Assembly (NCBI RefSeq): GCF_043557345.1
Contig: NZ_JBIFFV010000001.1
Span: 496,001-560,000, forward strand
Source: Sulfitobacter sp043557345
GTDB lineage: Bacteria > Pseudomonadota > Alphaproteobacteria > Rhodobacterales > Rhodobacteraceae
Direction of reading: 5' to 3'
DNA length: 64,000 nucleotides
Of the stretch, positions 49,347-58,513 are shown piece after piece (the stretch's first letter is position 1; each line of letters begins with the position of its first letter). The notes beneath the pieces are model-generated. The model worked only from the letters and a program-made list of their open reading frames with translations, did not search any database and was not told the DNA's origin. The position numbers and the translations under genes are program-made.

Positions 49347-50410
49347 TGCCTGCCCGCCCCCGCGCCGAAATCGGGCCGGAGGCTCTGAAGGCGCGGGTGG
49401 TGGCCCGGGCGCTTGAGGAAGGCTTTGTCGCCTGCCGCATTTGCCGCCCCGAGGACGTGCCTGAGGTGCCCGAACGGCTTGCCCGCTTTGTCGAGGCCGG
49501 GTTTCACGGGCAGATGGGCTGGATGGAAGAGCGGATGCATTGGCGCGGCAACCCTGCCGCCCTTTGGCCCGAGGCGCGGTCGGTCATCATGCTGGCCGAA
49601 AGCTACACCCCCGAACATGACCCCCGCGCGGTGTTGGAGCATCCCGACAAGGGCGCGATTTCGGTCTATGCGCAGGGGCGGGACTACCACGATATCGTCA
49701 AGAAACGGCTGAAGCGGCTGGCGCGCTGGCTGATGGAAGAGACCCGCGCCCTTGACCCGGAAGTGAAGGTCTTCGTCGATACCGCCCCGGTGCCGGAAAA
49801 GGCGCTCGCGCAGGCCGCCGGTTTGGGTTGGCAGGGCAAACACACCAACCTGCTAGGCCGCAAGTTCGGCAATTGGGCCTTTTTAGGCTCGGTGTTCACC
49901 ACGCTCGATCTGCCGCCCGACGCCCAGGAGGTGGATCACTGCGGCTCTTGCCGGGCCTGCCTCGATGCTTGCCCCACGGATGCCTTCCCCGCGCCCTATC
50001 AACTCGACGCGCGGCGCTGCATTTCCTATCTGACGATCGAACACAAAGGGCCGGTCGATCTGGACCTGCGCGAGAAGATGGGCAACCGGATTTACGGCTG
50101 CGACGACTGCCTCGCCGCTTGCCCGTGGAACAAGTTCGCCGTGGCGGCCAGCGATATGCGCTATCATGGCCTTGCGGTGCAGCCCGCCGATCTGGCCGAG
50201 CTTGCGGGCCTTGACGATAGCGCTTTCCGCGCGCGCTATTCCGGCTCTCCGATCAAACGGATCGGGCGGGATCGTTTCGTGCGCAACGTGCTCTATGCCA
50301 TCGGCAATTCCGGGCTGGCGCGGCTGCGCCCCGTGGCGCAATCTCTGACCGAAGACGCTGACCCCACCGTGGCCGATGCCGCGCGTTGGGCCGCAGCGCG
50401 TTTGGCATAG
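49346..50410 (+). CDS. queG: Epoxyqueuosine reductase
   Basis: 354 residues. QueG makes queuosine from epoxyqueuosine in tRNA, using cobalamin and two 4Fe-4S clusters. Cluster ligands are CGSCRACLDACPTDAF and CDDCLAACPWNKFA, and the N-terminal half holds the cobalamin-binding region (RDYHDIVKKRLKRLARWL, KVFVDTAPVPEKALAQAAGLGW). A C-terminal HEAT-like repeat (RNVLYAIGNSG) is normal. Its cobalamin need links in principle to cobO elsewhere in the window. It is coupled to the upstream GST gene. Confidence 0.96.
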   Translation: MPARPRAEIGPEALKARVVARALEEGFVACRICRPEDVPEVPERLARFVEAGFHGQMGWMEERMHWRGNPAALWPEARSVIMLAESYTPEHDPRAVLEHPDKGAISVYAQGRDYHDIVKKRLKRLARWLMEETRALDPEVKVFVDTAPVPEKALAQAAGLGWQGKHTNLLGRKFGNWAFLGSVFTTLDLPPDAQEVDHCGSCRACLDACPTDAFPAPYQLDARRCISYLTIEHKGPVDLDLREKMGNRIYGCDDCLAACPWNKFAVAASDMRYHGLAVQPADLAELAGLDDSAFRARYSGSPIKRIGRDRFVRNVLYAIGNSGLARLRPVAQSLTEDADPTVADAARWAAARLA

Positions 50411-50421
50411 GAGGCACGCCC

Positions 50422-52428
50422 ATGGCGGTGTTACTGGGCGTCGACACGGGCGGCACCTACACGGACGCGGTGCTGATCCGCGATGAGACCGAGGTGATCG
50501 CCACCGCCAAGGCGCTGACCACCCGCGCCGATCTGGCCGTCGGCGTCGGCAAGGCGGTCAGCGCGGTTTTGGCCCAATCCGGTGTGGCGGCGGAAAAGAT
50601 CGCCATGGCCTCCCTCTCGACCACGCTGGCGACCAATGCGCTGGTCGAAGGGCAGGGCGGGCGCGTCGCGTTGATCTATGTCGGGTTTCGCGCGGCGGAC
50701 CTTGAGACCCATGGCCTGTCAGCGGCCCTTCGGGGCGATCCTCGTCTGCTGCTCTCCGGCGGGCATGACCACGCGGGGGCAGAGGTGGCGCCCTTGGACG
50801 AACCGGCCCTGATCGCCTTTTTAGAGACGCATAAGGCCGAGGTCAGCGGCTTTGCCGTGGCCAGCCAATTCGCCACGCGCAACCCCGCGCATGAGCAGCG
50901 GGTCGCGGAACTGGTGGCCGAGGTCACGGGACGCCCCGTCTCGGCCTCTCACAGTCTCTCGGCCAAGCTGAACGGGCCGAAGCGGGCGCTCACGGCGCTG
51001 TTGAACGCGCGGTTGATCGGCATGATCGACCGGCTGATTGGCCGGGCAGAGGATCAATTGCGCCATCTCGGCATCCACGCGCCTTTGATGGTGGTGCGCG
51101 GCGATGGCGCCCTGATGTCGAGCGCACAGGCCCGCGAACGGCCCATCGAGACCATCCTCAGCGGCCCTGCGGCGTCACTGGTGGGCGCACGCTGGTTGAC
51201 CGGGGCAGAGACGGCACTGGTATCGGATATCGGCGGCACGACGACCGATGTGGCCCTATTGCGCGACGGTCGCCCGGCGATTGACCCGGCGGGCGCGCAG
51301 GTCGGTCCCTACCGCACCATGGTCGAGGCGGTCGCGATGCGCACCCACGGGCTGGGCGGTGACAGCGAGGTGCATTTCACGTCTGAAGGGCTCACCGCAG
51401 GCGTGACCTTGGGGCCGAAGCGGCTGTTGCCAATCTCTCTCATCGCGGTCGACGCGCCGGAGGTGGTGCATAGCGCCTTGGATGCGCAGCTGCGCCGCAG
51501 CGTGGTGGCAGAGCACGATGGCCGCTTTGTCCGCGCCGTAGTGGTGCAGGGGGCCGAAGGTCTGGCTCCGCGCGAAATGGCACTGTTGGAGCGGATCGGC
51601 GGCGATGTCTGGCCCTTGGGGGATGTGCTGCGTAATCGGGTCGATCAAAGCGCTTTGGCGCGATTGGTGGCACGCGGGCTGGTGCAACTGGCGGGGGTGA
51701 CGCCCACGGACGCGAGCCATGTGGCGGGGCATCTTTGCGCATGGGATGCCGGTGCCGCGCGCAAGGCGCTGACCCTGTTCGGGCGCAAGCGCGGCGGGTC
51801 GGGGATGCGGTTCTGTCCTGATCCTGATGACCTCGCTCAGATCATCCTCGACCGGTTGACCGACCAGACGACCTTGGCCCTGTTAGAGACCGCATTCGCC
51901 GAAGAAACACCCGGTTTCGACCTGCCGCCAGAGGTTCTGGCGCGTCATGTGCTGATGCAGCGCGGCCTCTCTGGCCATCGCGGCGTGCTGCGGATCGATG
52001 CGGGGCTGAACTTACCTGTGGTGGGGCTGGGCGCCTCGGCGGCGACCTACTACCCGGCGGTGGGCGAAAGGCTGGGCAGTGAGATGATCCTGCCCGCGAA
52101 CGCTCATGTCGCCAATGCCATCGGCGCGGTTGTGGGGCGGGTGATCATGCGCGAGAGTGCGACCATTACCGTTCCGAACGAAGGGGTGTTTCGCCTCCAC
52201 CTCGCCGATGGGCCGCAGGATTTTTCGACCGCTGATCGGGCCTTGGCCCAAGGGGAGCGCGCTTTGACCGAAGCCGCCCGCGCCCGCGCATTCACAGCCG
52301 GGGCGGCGGAAATCGAATGTCATGTGACGCGGGATATCCGTCTCGCGGATGTCGAGGGGCGGGAGGTTTTTGTCGAAGCCGCGCTCACCGTCGAAGCCTC
52401 GGGCCGCCCTCGGGTGGCGGTGGGCTAA
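50422..52428 (+). CDS. Hydantoinase/oxoprolinase-type (HyuA-like) protein
   Basis: 668 residues. An N-terminal actin-like ATPase half begins LLGVDTGGTYTDAVLI and has LSTTLATNALVEG, and the second nucleotide block LVSDIGGTTTDVALLRDG follows, as in HyuA/OplA N-methylhydantoinases and oxoprolinases. The usual HyuB partner is absent here, so its substrate is open. ATG 50422 is chosen for GGAGG upstream and because the beta strand starts there; the longer frame overlaps queG. Confidence 0.88.
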   Translation: MAVLLGVDTGGTYTDAVLIRDETEVIATAKALTTRADLAVGVGKAVSAVLAQSGVAAEKIAMASLSTTLATNALVEGQGGRVALIYVGFRAADLETHGLSAALRGDPRLLLSGGHDHAGAEVAPLDEPALIAFLETHKAEVSGFAVASQFATRNPAHEQRVAELVAEVTGRPVSASHSLSAKLNGPKRALTALLNARLIGMIDRLIGRAEDQLRHLGIHAPLMVVRGDGALMSSAQARERPIETILSGPAASLVGARWLTGAETALVSDIGGTTTDVALLRDGRPAIDPAGAQVGPYRTMVEAVAMRTHGLGGDSEVHFTSEGLTAGVTLGPKRLLPISLIAVDAPEVVHSALDAQLRRSVVAEHDGRFVRAVVVQGAEGLAPREMALLERIGGDVWPLGDVLRNRVDQSALARLVARGLVQLAGVTPTDASHVAGHLCAWDAGAARKALTLFGRKRGGSGMRFCPDPDDLAQIILDRLTDQTTLALLETAFAEETPGFDLPPEVLARHVLMQRGLSGHRGVLRIDAGLNLPVVGLGASAATYYPAVGERLGSEMILPANAHVANAIGAVVGRVIMRESATITVPNEGVFRLHLADGPQDFSTADRALAQGERALTEAARARAFTAGAAEIECHVTRDIRLADVEGREVFVEAALTVEASGRPRVAVG

Positions 52429-52456
52429 CCCCCGGCGCGGGGCCGGGGGCAGCGGT

Positions 52457-52966
52457 TCATTCTGCGGCGTCGCGCTTGGGCAGCACCCAATCGGCGCGCG
52501 GGAAGTGGCAGGTGTAGCCGTTCGGCAGCCGCTCAAGATAATCCTGATGCTCGGGTTCGGCCTCCCAGAAATCGCCCACGGGCTCGACCTCGGTCACCAC
52601 TTTGCCGGGCCAGAGGCCAGAGGCTTCGACATCGGCGATGGTGTCTGCGGCCACGGCTTTCTGCTCGTCATTCACATAGTAGATCGCCGAGCGATAGCTC
52701 ATCCCGATGTCGTTGCCCTGACGGTTCACTGTGGTCGGGTCGTGGATCTGAAAGAAGAATTCCAGCAACTCGCGGTAGGAGGTCTTCGCGGGGTCGAAGA
52801 TGATCTCGATCCCCTCGGCATGGGTGCCGTGGTTGCGGTAGGTCGCGTTGGGCACGTCGCCGCCGGTATAGCCGACGCGGGTCGAGACCACGCCGGGGCG
52901 GCGGCGGATCAAGTCCTGCATGCCCCAGAAGCAGCCTCCGGCCAGCACTGCGCGTTCGGTTGTCAT
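52457..52966 (-). CDS. msrA: Peptide methionine (S)-S-oxide reductase
   Basis: 169 residues. The catalytic Cys is in AGGCFWGMQ near the N-terminus; VGYTGGDVPNATYRNHGTHAEGIEI and the FFQIHDPT block are standard. It repairs the S-epimer of methionine sulfoxide. There is no second Cys near the C-terminus (ending VLPKRDAAE), so regeneration may use thioredoxin without the usual resolving pair. It overlaps the msrB stop by 4 bases, so the two repair enzymes are made together. Confidence 0.95.
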   Translation of the reverse strand: MTTERAVLAGGCFWGMQDLIRRRPGVVSTRVGYTGGDVPNATYRNHGTHAEGIEIIFDPAKTSYRELLEFFFQIHDPTTVNRQGNDIGMSYRSAIYYVNDEQKAVAADTIADVEASGLWPGKVVTEVEPVGDFWEAEPEHQDYLERLPNGYTCHFPRADWVLPKRDAAE

Positions 52967-53412
52967 GTCACATTCTCCACTTGGTTGAGATATTCGCCAT
53001 AGCCTTCGGCCTCCATGTCGTTACGGTGAATGAAGCGCAGGGAGGCGGAATTAATACAATAGCGCAGGCCGCCGCGGTCGGGCGGGCCGTCGGGGAAGAC
53101 ATGGCCGAGATGGCTGTCGCCGTGCTTGCTGCGTACTTCCGTGCGGATCATGCCGAGCGAGGCGTCTTCCAATTCTTCGACATAGGCAGGCTCGATCGGC
53201 TTGGTGAAGCTAGGCCAGCCGCAGCCGCTTTCGTATTTGTCGGAGGAGGCAAACAGCGGCTCGCCCGAGACGATGTCGACGTAGAGGCCCGGTTCCTTGT
53301 TGTCGAGGTACTTGCCGGTGCCGGGGCGTTCGGTGCCGTTGCGTTGGGTGACGTGGAATTCTTCGGGGCTCAGCGCGTCAATCGCGGCGTTGGTTTTCTC
53401 GTATTGGGGCAT
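52963..53412 (-). CDS. msrB: Peptide methionine (R)-S-oxide reductase, zinc-free type
   Basis: 149 residues from MPQYEKTNAAID. The catalytic Cys is in LRYCINSASLRF and the recycling Cys is in ESGCGWPSF. The two CxxC zinc pairs of E. coli-type MsrB are missing: their positions read YVDIVSGEPLF and RSKHGDSHLGHVF. It is therefore a form-1, metal-free MsrB. It acts on the R-epimer, complementing MsrA encoded downstream with a 4-base overlap. The frame extends four codons upstream. Confidence 0.95.
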   Translation of the reverse strand: MPQYEKTNAAIDALSPEEFHVTQRNGTERPGTGKYLDNKEPGLYVDIVSGEPLFASSDKYESGCGWPSFTKPIEPAYVEELEDASLGMIRTEVRSKHGDSHLGHVFPDGPPDRGGLRYCINSASLRFIHRNDMEAEGYGEYLNQVENVT

Positions 53413-53491
53413 GGCGTCCTCCATTCATGGGCTTGGCCTATAAGATGGGGTGTGGCGGTGAAATTCAAAGGGGGTGCGGCTCACACTGGCG

Positions 53492-54361
53492 TTACGCTCT
53501 GCGCTGGCGCGACACTTGGACGGCAAGGATGCCGCCCGCGATGATCGCAACGCCAAGGATGTCGCGCGGCCCCAGCGTTTCGCCCAGCAGCAGCGCTGCG
53601 ATGGCCACGCCGAAGAAGGGGTTGAGGAAGTGAAAGGTCGCCGCCCTTGTGGCGCCGATGCGGTTGACCAGCCAGAACCAGGCCACGGTGGCGGCAAGGC
53701 CGGGGACAAGGCAGGTATAGGCGAAGGCCAGCGTCAGGCGCAGACTGGGGTCGATGCGGGGTGTTTCGAACAGCGCGGTGGCGATAGAGAGGGCAACGCA
53801 ACCGACGAGCATTTGCAGGCCCACGACCATCAGGAAGTTGCCGCCCGAGGTCGCGCCGCGCACCAGCAGAGTGGCGGCGGTGAGGGCCACCACCCCGATG
53901 GCGCATAGGATGAGGCCATAGAGGTCCACCTGCCCGCCAAGGCGCGCGCCCATGATGATGGCGACGCCGATGACACCGGCAAACAGTCCTGCAATGCCTA
54001 GAGGGCGCAGTTTTTCACCCAAGAAGGCCCAAGCGGCGAAGCCGACCAGCAGCGGCATGGTGGAGGCGATGATCGCGGCGAGGGACGCCTCGATGGTCTG
54101 CATGGCAATGAAGTTGAGGCCGAGGTAGACTGCGTTTTGCAGCACGCCGAAGATGATCGTCGCCCGCCACTGCGCCGGGGTGAGCCGCCAGCTTTGCCCC
54201 AAAGCCAGCGCGATGCCGACGCCGATCAGGCCCGAGATCAGGTAGCGCAGGGAAAGGGCAAGAAGGGGAGAGGCGTCCATCACGATGATGCGGGCGGAGG
54301 TGAAGGCCGAGGACCACATCACGGCAAAGGCCAGACCCATGAGAATTGCGCGGATGTCCAT
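53492..54361 (-). CDS. DMT-superfamily (EamA) transporter
   Basis: 289 residues, about ten membrane segments in two EamA repeats (start ILMGLAFAVMWSSAFTSARI; second half GATRAATFHFLNPFFGVAIAALLLGE). An inner-membrane metabolite or drug exporter of unknown substrate. Not similar in detail to the DMT protein at 1365-2303 beyond the shared family. It stands alone; the 350 bases upstream hold a dispersed repeat and the HU terminator. Confidence 0.88.
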   Translation of the reverse strand: MDIRAILMGLAFAVMWSSAFTSARIIVMDASPLLALSLRYLISGLIGVGIALALGQSWRLTPAQWRATIIFGVLQNAVYLGLNFIAMQTIEASLAAIIASTMPLLVGFAAWAFLGEKLRPLGIAGLFAGVIGVAIIMGARLGGQVDLYGLILCAIGVVALTAATLLVRGATSGGNFLMVVGLQMLVGCVALSIATALFETPRIDPSLRLTLAFAYTCLVPGLAATVAWFWLVNRIGATRAATFHFLNPFFGVAIAALLLGETLGPRDILGVAIIAGGILAVQVSRQRRA

Positions 54362-54444
54362 GAAATGCCCCCTGTGCTGAACTTGCTAAGCAATGGCGGG
54401 TTTGGAAGGGGAGGGCAAGGTGCAGAAAACTGGTCAGTATGCCA

Positions 54445-54653
54445 CCCAGCCCGTAGTCAAGCCGCAAGCGCCGGGCCATCGCCTGCCCGCCCGTCACGCC
54501 ATAGGTGTTTTTTTGTTAGGGCGCGCCTTTGGTGCGACCGGGTAGGTGATTGAGCGCGGCTGGGTGGCGCTTTGCAAAGTCATCGCATGGCTGCATCATA
54601 AAGTGGCACGACGCAATGTCGGATCGCCGACCCGCGGGCAGGCGATGGCCCTC
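54445..54653 (-). repeat. Dispersed intergenic repeat, copy B
   Basis: Minus-strand counterpart of 46971-47131, about 40 bases longer in the middle. It is bounded by a perfect 17-bp inverted repeat, GGGCCATCGCCTGCCCG (54473-54489) with its complement (54635-54651). It lies in the gap between the EamA gene and the HU terminator, with no gene of its own. Confidence 0.75.
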
Positions 54654-54663
54654 GTGGCCAACG

Positions 54664-54691
54664 AAAAAGGGCCGCCCGAAGACGACCCTTT
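54664..54691 (-). terminator. Intrinsic terminator of the HU gene
   Basis: On the minus strand GGGTCGTC, tetraloop TTCG, GGCGGCCC, then TTTTT. The UUCG loop and T-run make it convincing. It begins about 20 bases after the HU stop codon. Confidence 0.9.
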
Positions 54692-54712
54692 CGTAAACGC
54701 TCAGCCCAAGGC

Positions 54713-55000
54713 TTACTCGTTCACGCTGTCCTTCAGCGCCTTCGCGATGGTCATCTTGACCACTTTGTCGGCGTCTTTCTTGAACTGTTCGCCCGTGGCG
54801 GGGTTGCGGACCATCCGTTCGGGGCGCTCACGGCAATAGATTTTGCCAACGCCCGGCAGGGTCACGGCACCGCCGGCGGACACTTCGCGGGTGATCAGGT
54901 TGCAAACGGCGTCGAGCGCTGCGCCTGCGGATTTCTTGTCGGTGTCCATCTCTTCTGCCAGAGCAGCAACGAGCTGGGTCTTGGTCATCGGTTTTGCCAT
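54713..55000 (-). CDS. HU-family DNA-binding protein
   Basis: 95 residues, a small dimeric nucleoid protein that bends DNA. The start TKTQLVAALAEEMDTDKKSAGAALDAV is the helical dimer part; the arm region is shortened and altered, with ERPERMVRNPATGEQF for the DNA-binding ribbon, which keeps the RNPATG motif. ATG 55000 follows AAGGAG; the longer upstream frame lacks family sequence. The gene has its own terminator, so it is a single-gene transcript. Confidence 0.93.
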   Translation of the reverse strand: MAKPMTKTQLVAALAEEMDTDKKSAGAALDAVCNLITREVSAGGAVTLPGVGKIYCRERPERMVRNPATGEQFKKDADKVVKMTIAKALKDSVNE

Positions 55001-55127
55001 TTTATTCTCCTTAGACTGCCCGCTTTTTAGGGCCTCATGGCCGGAATGTAACGGTATGTTGTGGGATAACACAACGAATTGTGGCGCTATAAACGCGAAA
55101 ACATGCGATTTTCCGCTGTTTCGAGCC

Positions 55128-56591
55128 CTATAGGAACGCCGTTTCGTCGAAGGATCGCAATTTCCGGCTATGGATCCGCTCCAACGGCATGCGGCGCAAC
55201 AGCTCCATGGCGCGAATGCCGATCATCAGATGGCGGGCGACTTGGGTCTTGTAAAAGTCCGACGCCATGCCGGGCAGTTTCAACTCCCCATGCAGCGGTT
55301 TGTCCGACACGCATAGCAACGTGCCATAGGGCACCCGGAAGCGATAGCCGTTGGCGGCGATGGTCGCGCTTTCCATATCCAGCGCCACGGCGCGAGACTG
55401 GCTCAGCCGTTGCACCGGGCCAGACTGGTCGCGCAGTTCCCAATTTCGGTTGTCGATGGTGGCGACGGTGCCGGTGCGCATGATGCGTTTGAGCTCATAG
55501 CCCTCAAGCTGGGTGACCTGCGCCACCGATTGCTCTAGCGCGATCTGGATCTCGGCCAGCGCCGGGATCGGTACCCAGACCGGCAGGTCGTCGTCCAGCA
55601 CGTGGTCCTCGCGCAGGTAACCATGCGCCAGCACGAAATCACCCAAAGCCTGCGTGTTGCGCAGACCGGCGCAATGGCCGACCATCAGCCAGGCATGGGG
55701 CCGCAGCACGGCGATGTGGTCCGTCGCGGTCTTGGCATTGGACGGCCCGACGCCGATGTTGACCAGCGTGATGCCTGACCCATCCGCCCGCTTGAGGTGA
55801 TAGGTCGGCATCTGCGGCGTCTTCAACGACTCGCGCAGCGGCGCATCTGGGTCGGTGATCTCGGCGTTGCCGGTCGAGACGAAGGCGGTATAGCCGCTTT
55901 CGGGGTCGCGCAGCATCTCGCGGGCGTATTGCTCGAACTCCGTCACGTAGAACTGGTAGTTGGTGAACAGCACATGGGTCTGGAAATGCTCAGGATCCGT
56001 GGCGGTGTAATGCGCCAGCCGCGCGAGGGAGTAATCGACCCGCTGCGCGGTGAAGGGCGCAAGCGGGCGCACGTCGTCCTCGGGGACATAGGTGCCGTTG
56101 ACGATATCGTCATTGGTGGTCGACAGATCCGGCACGTCAAAGACATCGCGCAGGGTGAAATCGGCGGCCCCTTCTTGGGGCACGTTCATCGCGTTGTCCC
56201 CGGACATGGCGAAATGCACCGGGATCGGCGTTGTCGAAGGGCCGACGATCACCGGCTGGTCGTGGTTTTCGATCAACAGGCCGATTTGCTGGATCAGGTA
56301 GTTCCGAAACAGATCGGGCCGGGTGATCGTCGCCGCAAAGGTGCCGGGAGAGGAGACATGCCCGAAAGACAGCCGCGTATCCACATGCGCATAGGAGGAG
56401 GTGCGAAACCGCAGCTCGGGGTAAAAGGCGCGGACGCGGGCATCGGGGGCCGAACTCTCCATCGCCTTGGCAAAAGCTACCCGCAGGAAGGTCGTGGCCT
56501 GCTCATAGAGTTCGGTCAAACGGTCCACGGCAGCGGTCGCATTGCGGAAGCTTTCCGGGGTCGGGGTGTCCGGGGTCAGGATCGTCGTCAT
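55128..56591 (-). CDS. amn: AMP nucleosidase
   Basis: 487 residues, typical Amn length. It splits AMP into adenine and ribose 5-phosphate. An N-terminal AMP-nucleosidase domain (SYAHVDTRLSFGHVSSPGTF; VGPSTTPIPVHFAM) is followed by a nucleoside-phosphorylase-like catalytic domain with LVNIGVGPSNAKT, HAWLMVGHCAGLR and VALDMESATIAANGYRFRVPYGTLLCVSD. Its start overlaps the stop of the upstream adenine deaminase gene by 4 bases, so product (adenine) and next enzyme are made together. Confidence 0.96.
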   Translation of the reverse strand: MTTILTPDTPTPESFRNATAAVDRLTELYEQATTFLRVAFAKAMESSAPDARVRAFYPELRFRTSSYAHVDTRLSFGHVSSPGTFAATITRPDLFRNYLIQQIGLLIENHDQPVIVGPSTTPIPVHFAMSGDNAMNVPQEGAADFTLRDVFDVPDLSTTNDDIVNGTYVPEDDVRPLAPFTAQRVDYSLARLAHYTATDPEHFQTHVLFTNYQFYVTEFEQYAREMLRDPESGYTAFVSTGNAEITDPDAPLRESLKTPQMPTYHLKRADGSGITLVNIGVGPSNAKTATDHIAVLRPHAWLMVGHCAGLRNTQALGDFVLAHGYLREDHVLDDDLPVWVPIPALAEIQIALEQSVAQVTQLEGYELKRIMRTGTVATIDNRNWELRDQSGPVQRLSQSRAVALDMESATIAANGYRFRVPYGTLLCVSDKPLHGELKLPGMASDFYKTQVARHLMIGIRAMELLRRMPLERIHSRKLRSFDETAFL

Positions 56592-58405
56592 GTTTGCGGC
56601 TCTAACAATGGGATAATTTCAAATTTTTGCACGTCGACCAGCCCAAGGTCCGAGATCCGCAGCTCCGGGATCACCACAAGGGCCAGAAGCGAGTGCTGCA
56701 TATAGGCGTTGTTGAGCTTGCAGCCGCAGTCGATCATCGCCTGCACCAGACGGTCGGCGTCGGCGGCCACCTCGGCGGCGGGGCGGTCGGACATCAGCCC
56801 CGCGATCGGCAGGGCGACCAGCGCCAGTTCCTCGCCCTCGCGGAACACGGTGATGCCGCCGCCCACCTCGCGCAGGCGGTTCGCAGCGCGGGCCATCTCC
56901 TCGGCATCGGTGCCCACGACGATCATGTGGTGACTGTCATGCGCAACGGTCGAGGCCATGGCCATGCGCCCCTCGTAGCCGAAGCCCGAGACGAAGGCGT
57001 TGGTGACCGTGCCGGTGGCGCGGTGGCGCTCCACCAGCGCGATCTGGCAGACCTCGCCAGTGCCCTGCACGCGGCCTTCTGTCACCGGCAGTTCGAACTT
57101 CAGCGCTCGCGTCGGGGCTTGGTTCTCGACCACGCCGATGACATTGGCGGTGACGGCATTGGCGCCCTCGGGAGCGGGGATATTGAAGTCCGCCGCCGCG
57201 AGGTCGCGTGCCATGTTCACCGTGTTCCGGGCGGTGCCGGGCCAATCGTAGTGCGGGCAGTCGACGATGCATTTGCCGCCCTCAGCCACGACCTCACCAC
57301 GGGCGATCACCATCTCCACCGGGAAGCTCGAAAGGTCCGAGGTCAGGATCACGTCGGCGCGGCGTCCGGGGGTAAGAGAGCCGATCTCGCGTTCCAGCCC
57401 GAAATGCGTGGCGGTGTTCAGCGTCGCCATCTGCAACGCCACCAGCGGGTCGCAGCCGCAGTCGATGGTATGCCGCAGCACGCGGTTCATGTGGCCCTCG
57501 TTGGTGATCGTGCCCGAATGGCTGTCATCGGTGCACAGGATCATGTTGCGCGGGTCGAGCCCTTTCTCGGTGATCGCGGTGATCTGGGTCTTCACGTCGT
57601 ACCAGGCAGAACCGAGCCGGATCATTGAGCGCATGCCCTGCCGCATCCGCGCTATCGCGTCGGCCTCGCAGGTGCCCTCGTGATCGTCCGCCGGGCCGCC
57701 GGCCACATAGGCGGCGAAGGCGGGGCCAAGGTCGGGCGAGGCGTAATGCCCGCCCACCGTCTTGTTCGCGCGTTGCGTGGCCGCGATCTCGGCCAGCATC
57801 TGCGGATCGGCGTTGCTGACGCCCGGGAAGTTCATCATTTCGCCCAGTCCGATGATGCCGGGCCATGTCATCGCCTCCGCCACGTCCTCGGCGGTGATCT
57901 CGAATCCGGTGGTCTCCAGCCCCGGCGCCGAGGGCGCGCAGGAGGGCATCTGGGTGAAGATGTTAATGGGCTGCATCAGCGCTTCGTCATGCATCATCCG
58001 CACCCCGTCGAGGCCCAGCACGTTGGCAATCTCATGCGGGTCGGTGAAGGCCGAGGTCGTGCCATGCGGGATCACCGCGCGGGCGAATTCGGCCGGGGTG
58101 AGCATGGTGCTCTCGATATGCATGTGCCCGTCGCAAAGGCCGGGGGCCATGTAGCGCCCCTTGGCCTCGATGATGCGGGTGCTCTCGCCCCGGCAATGGC
58201 TGGCGTCGGGGCCGACGAAGGCGATGCGCCCGGCAGCGATGGCGATGTCATGGTCGGGCAGGCATTCGCGGGTGTGCACATTCACCCAAGTGCCGCCGGT
58301 GATGATCGTGTCGGCGGGGCGGCGCCCGGCGGCGACCTCGACCAATTGCGCGGCCACATCGGGCCAGGGGGGGACCGTTTTATCTGTCATGTCCAAAGGT
58401 GCCAT
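56588..58405 (-). CDS. ade: Adenine deaminase
   Basis: 605 residues, amidohydrolase fold. It turns adenine into hypoxanthine and ammonia. The metal-binding motif is CDGHMHIESTMLTP, with later DPHEIANVLG, NKTVGGHYASPDL and CTDDSHSGTI blocks typical of the bacterial Ade family. The start is either 58405 (MAPLDM) or 58390 (MTDKTV); neither has a clear ribosome site. It is first in the ade-amn operon. Together they form an AMP-to-hypoxanthine salvage route. Confidence 0.95.
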   Translation of the reverse strand: MAPLDMTDKTVPPWPDVAAQLVEVAAGRRPADTIITGGTWVNVHTRECLPDHDIAIAAGRIAFVGPDASHCRGESTRIIEAKGRYMAPGLCDGHMHIESTMLTPAEFARAVIPHGTTSAFTDPHEIANVLGLDGVRMMHDEALMQPINIFTQMPSCAPSAPGLETTGFEITAEDVAEAMTWPGIIGLGEMMNFPGVSNADPQMLAEIAATQRANKTVGGHYASPDLGPAFAAYVAGGPADDHEGTCEADAIARMRQGMRSMIRLGSAWYDVKTQITAITEKGLDPRNMILCTDDSHSGTITNEGHMNRVLRHTIDCGCDPLVALQMATLNTATHFGLEREIGSLTPGRRADVILTSDLSSFPVEMVIARGEVVAEGGKCIVDCPHYDWPGTARNTVNMARDLAAADFNIPAPEGANAVTANVIGVVENQAPTRALKFELPVTEGRVQGTGEVCQIALVERHRATGTVTNAFVSGFGYEGRMAMASTVAHDSHHMIVVGTDAEEMARAANRLREVGGGITVFREGEELALVALPIAGLMSDRPAAEVAADADRLVQAMIDCGCKLNNAYMQHSLLALVVIPELRISDLGLVDVQKFEIIPLLEPQT

Positions 58406-58513
58406 AGGGCCGGGGGAGGTTCAAGCGATCCTGCCCTAGGAAAGGGCGCGCGATGTTGCCAGAGCGCGCCGCTTACGGCTAACTGACGCGCAAGGCATTT
58501 GTGGAACGGCTAT

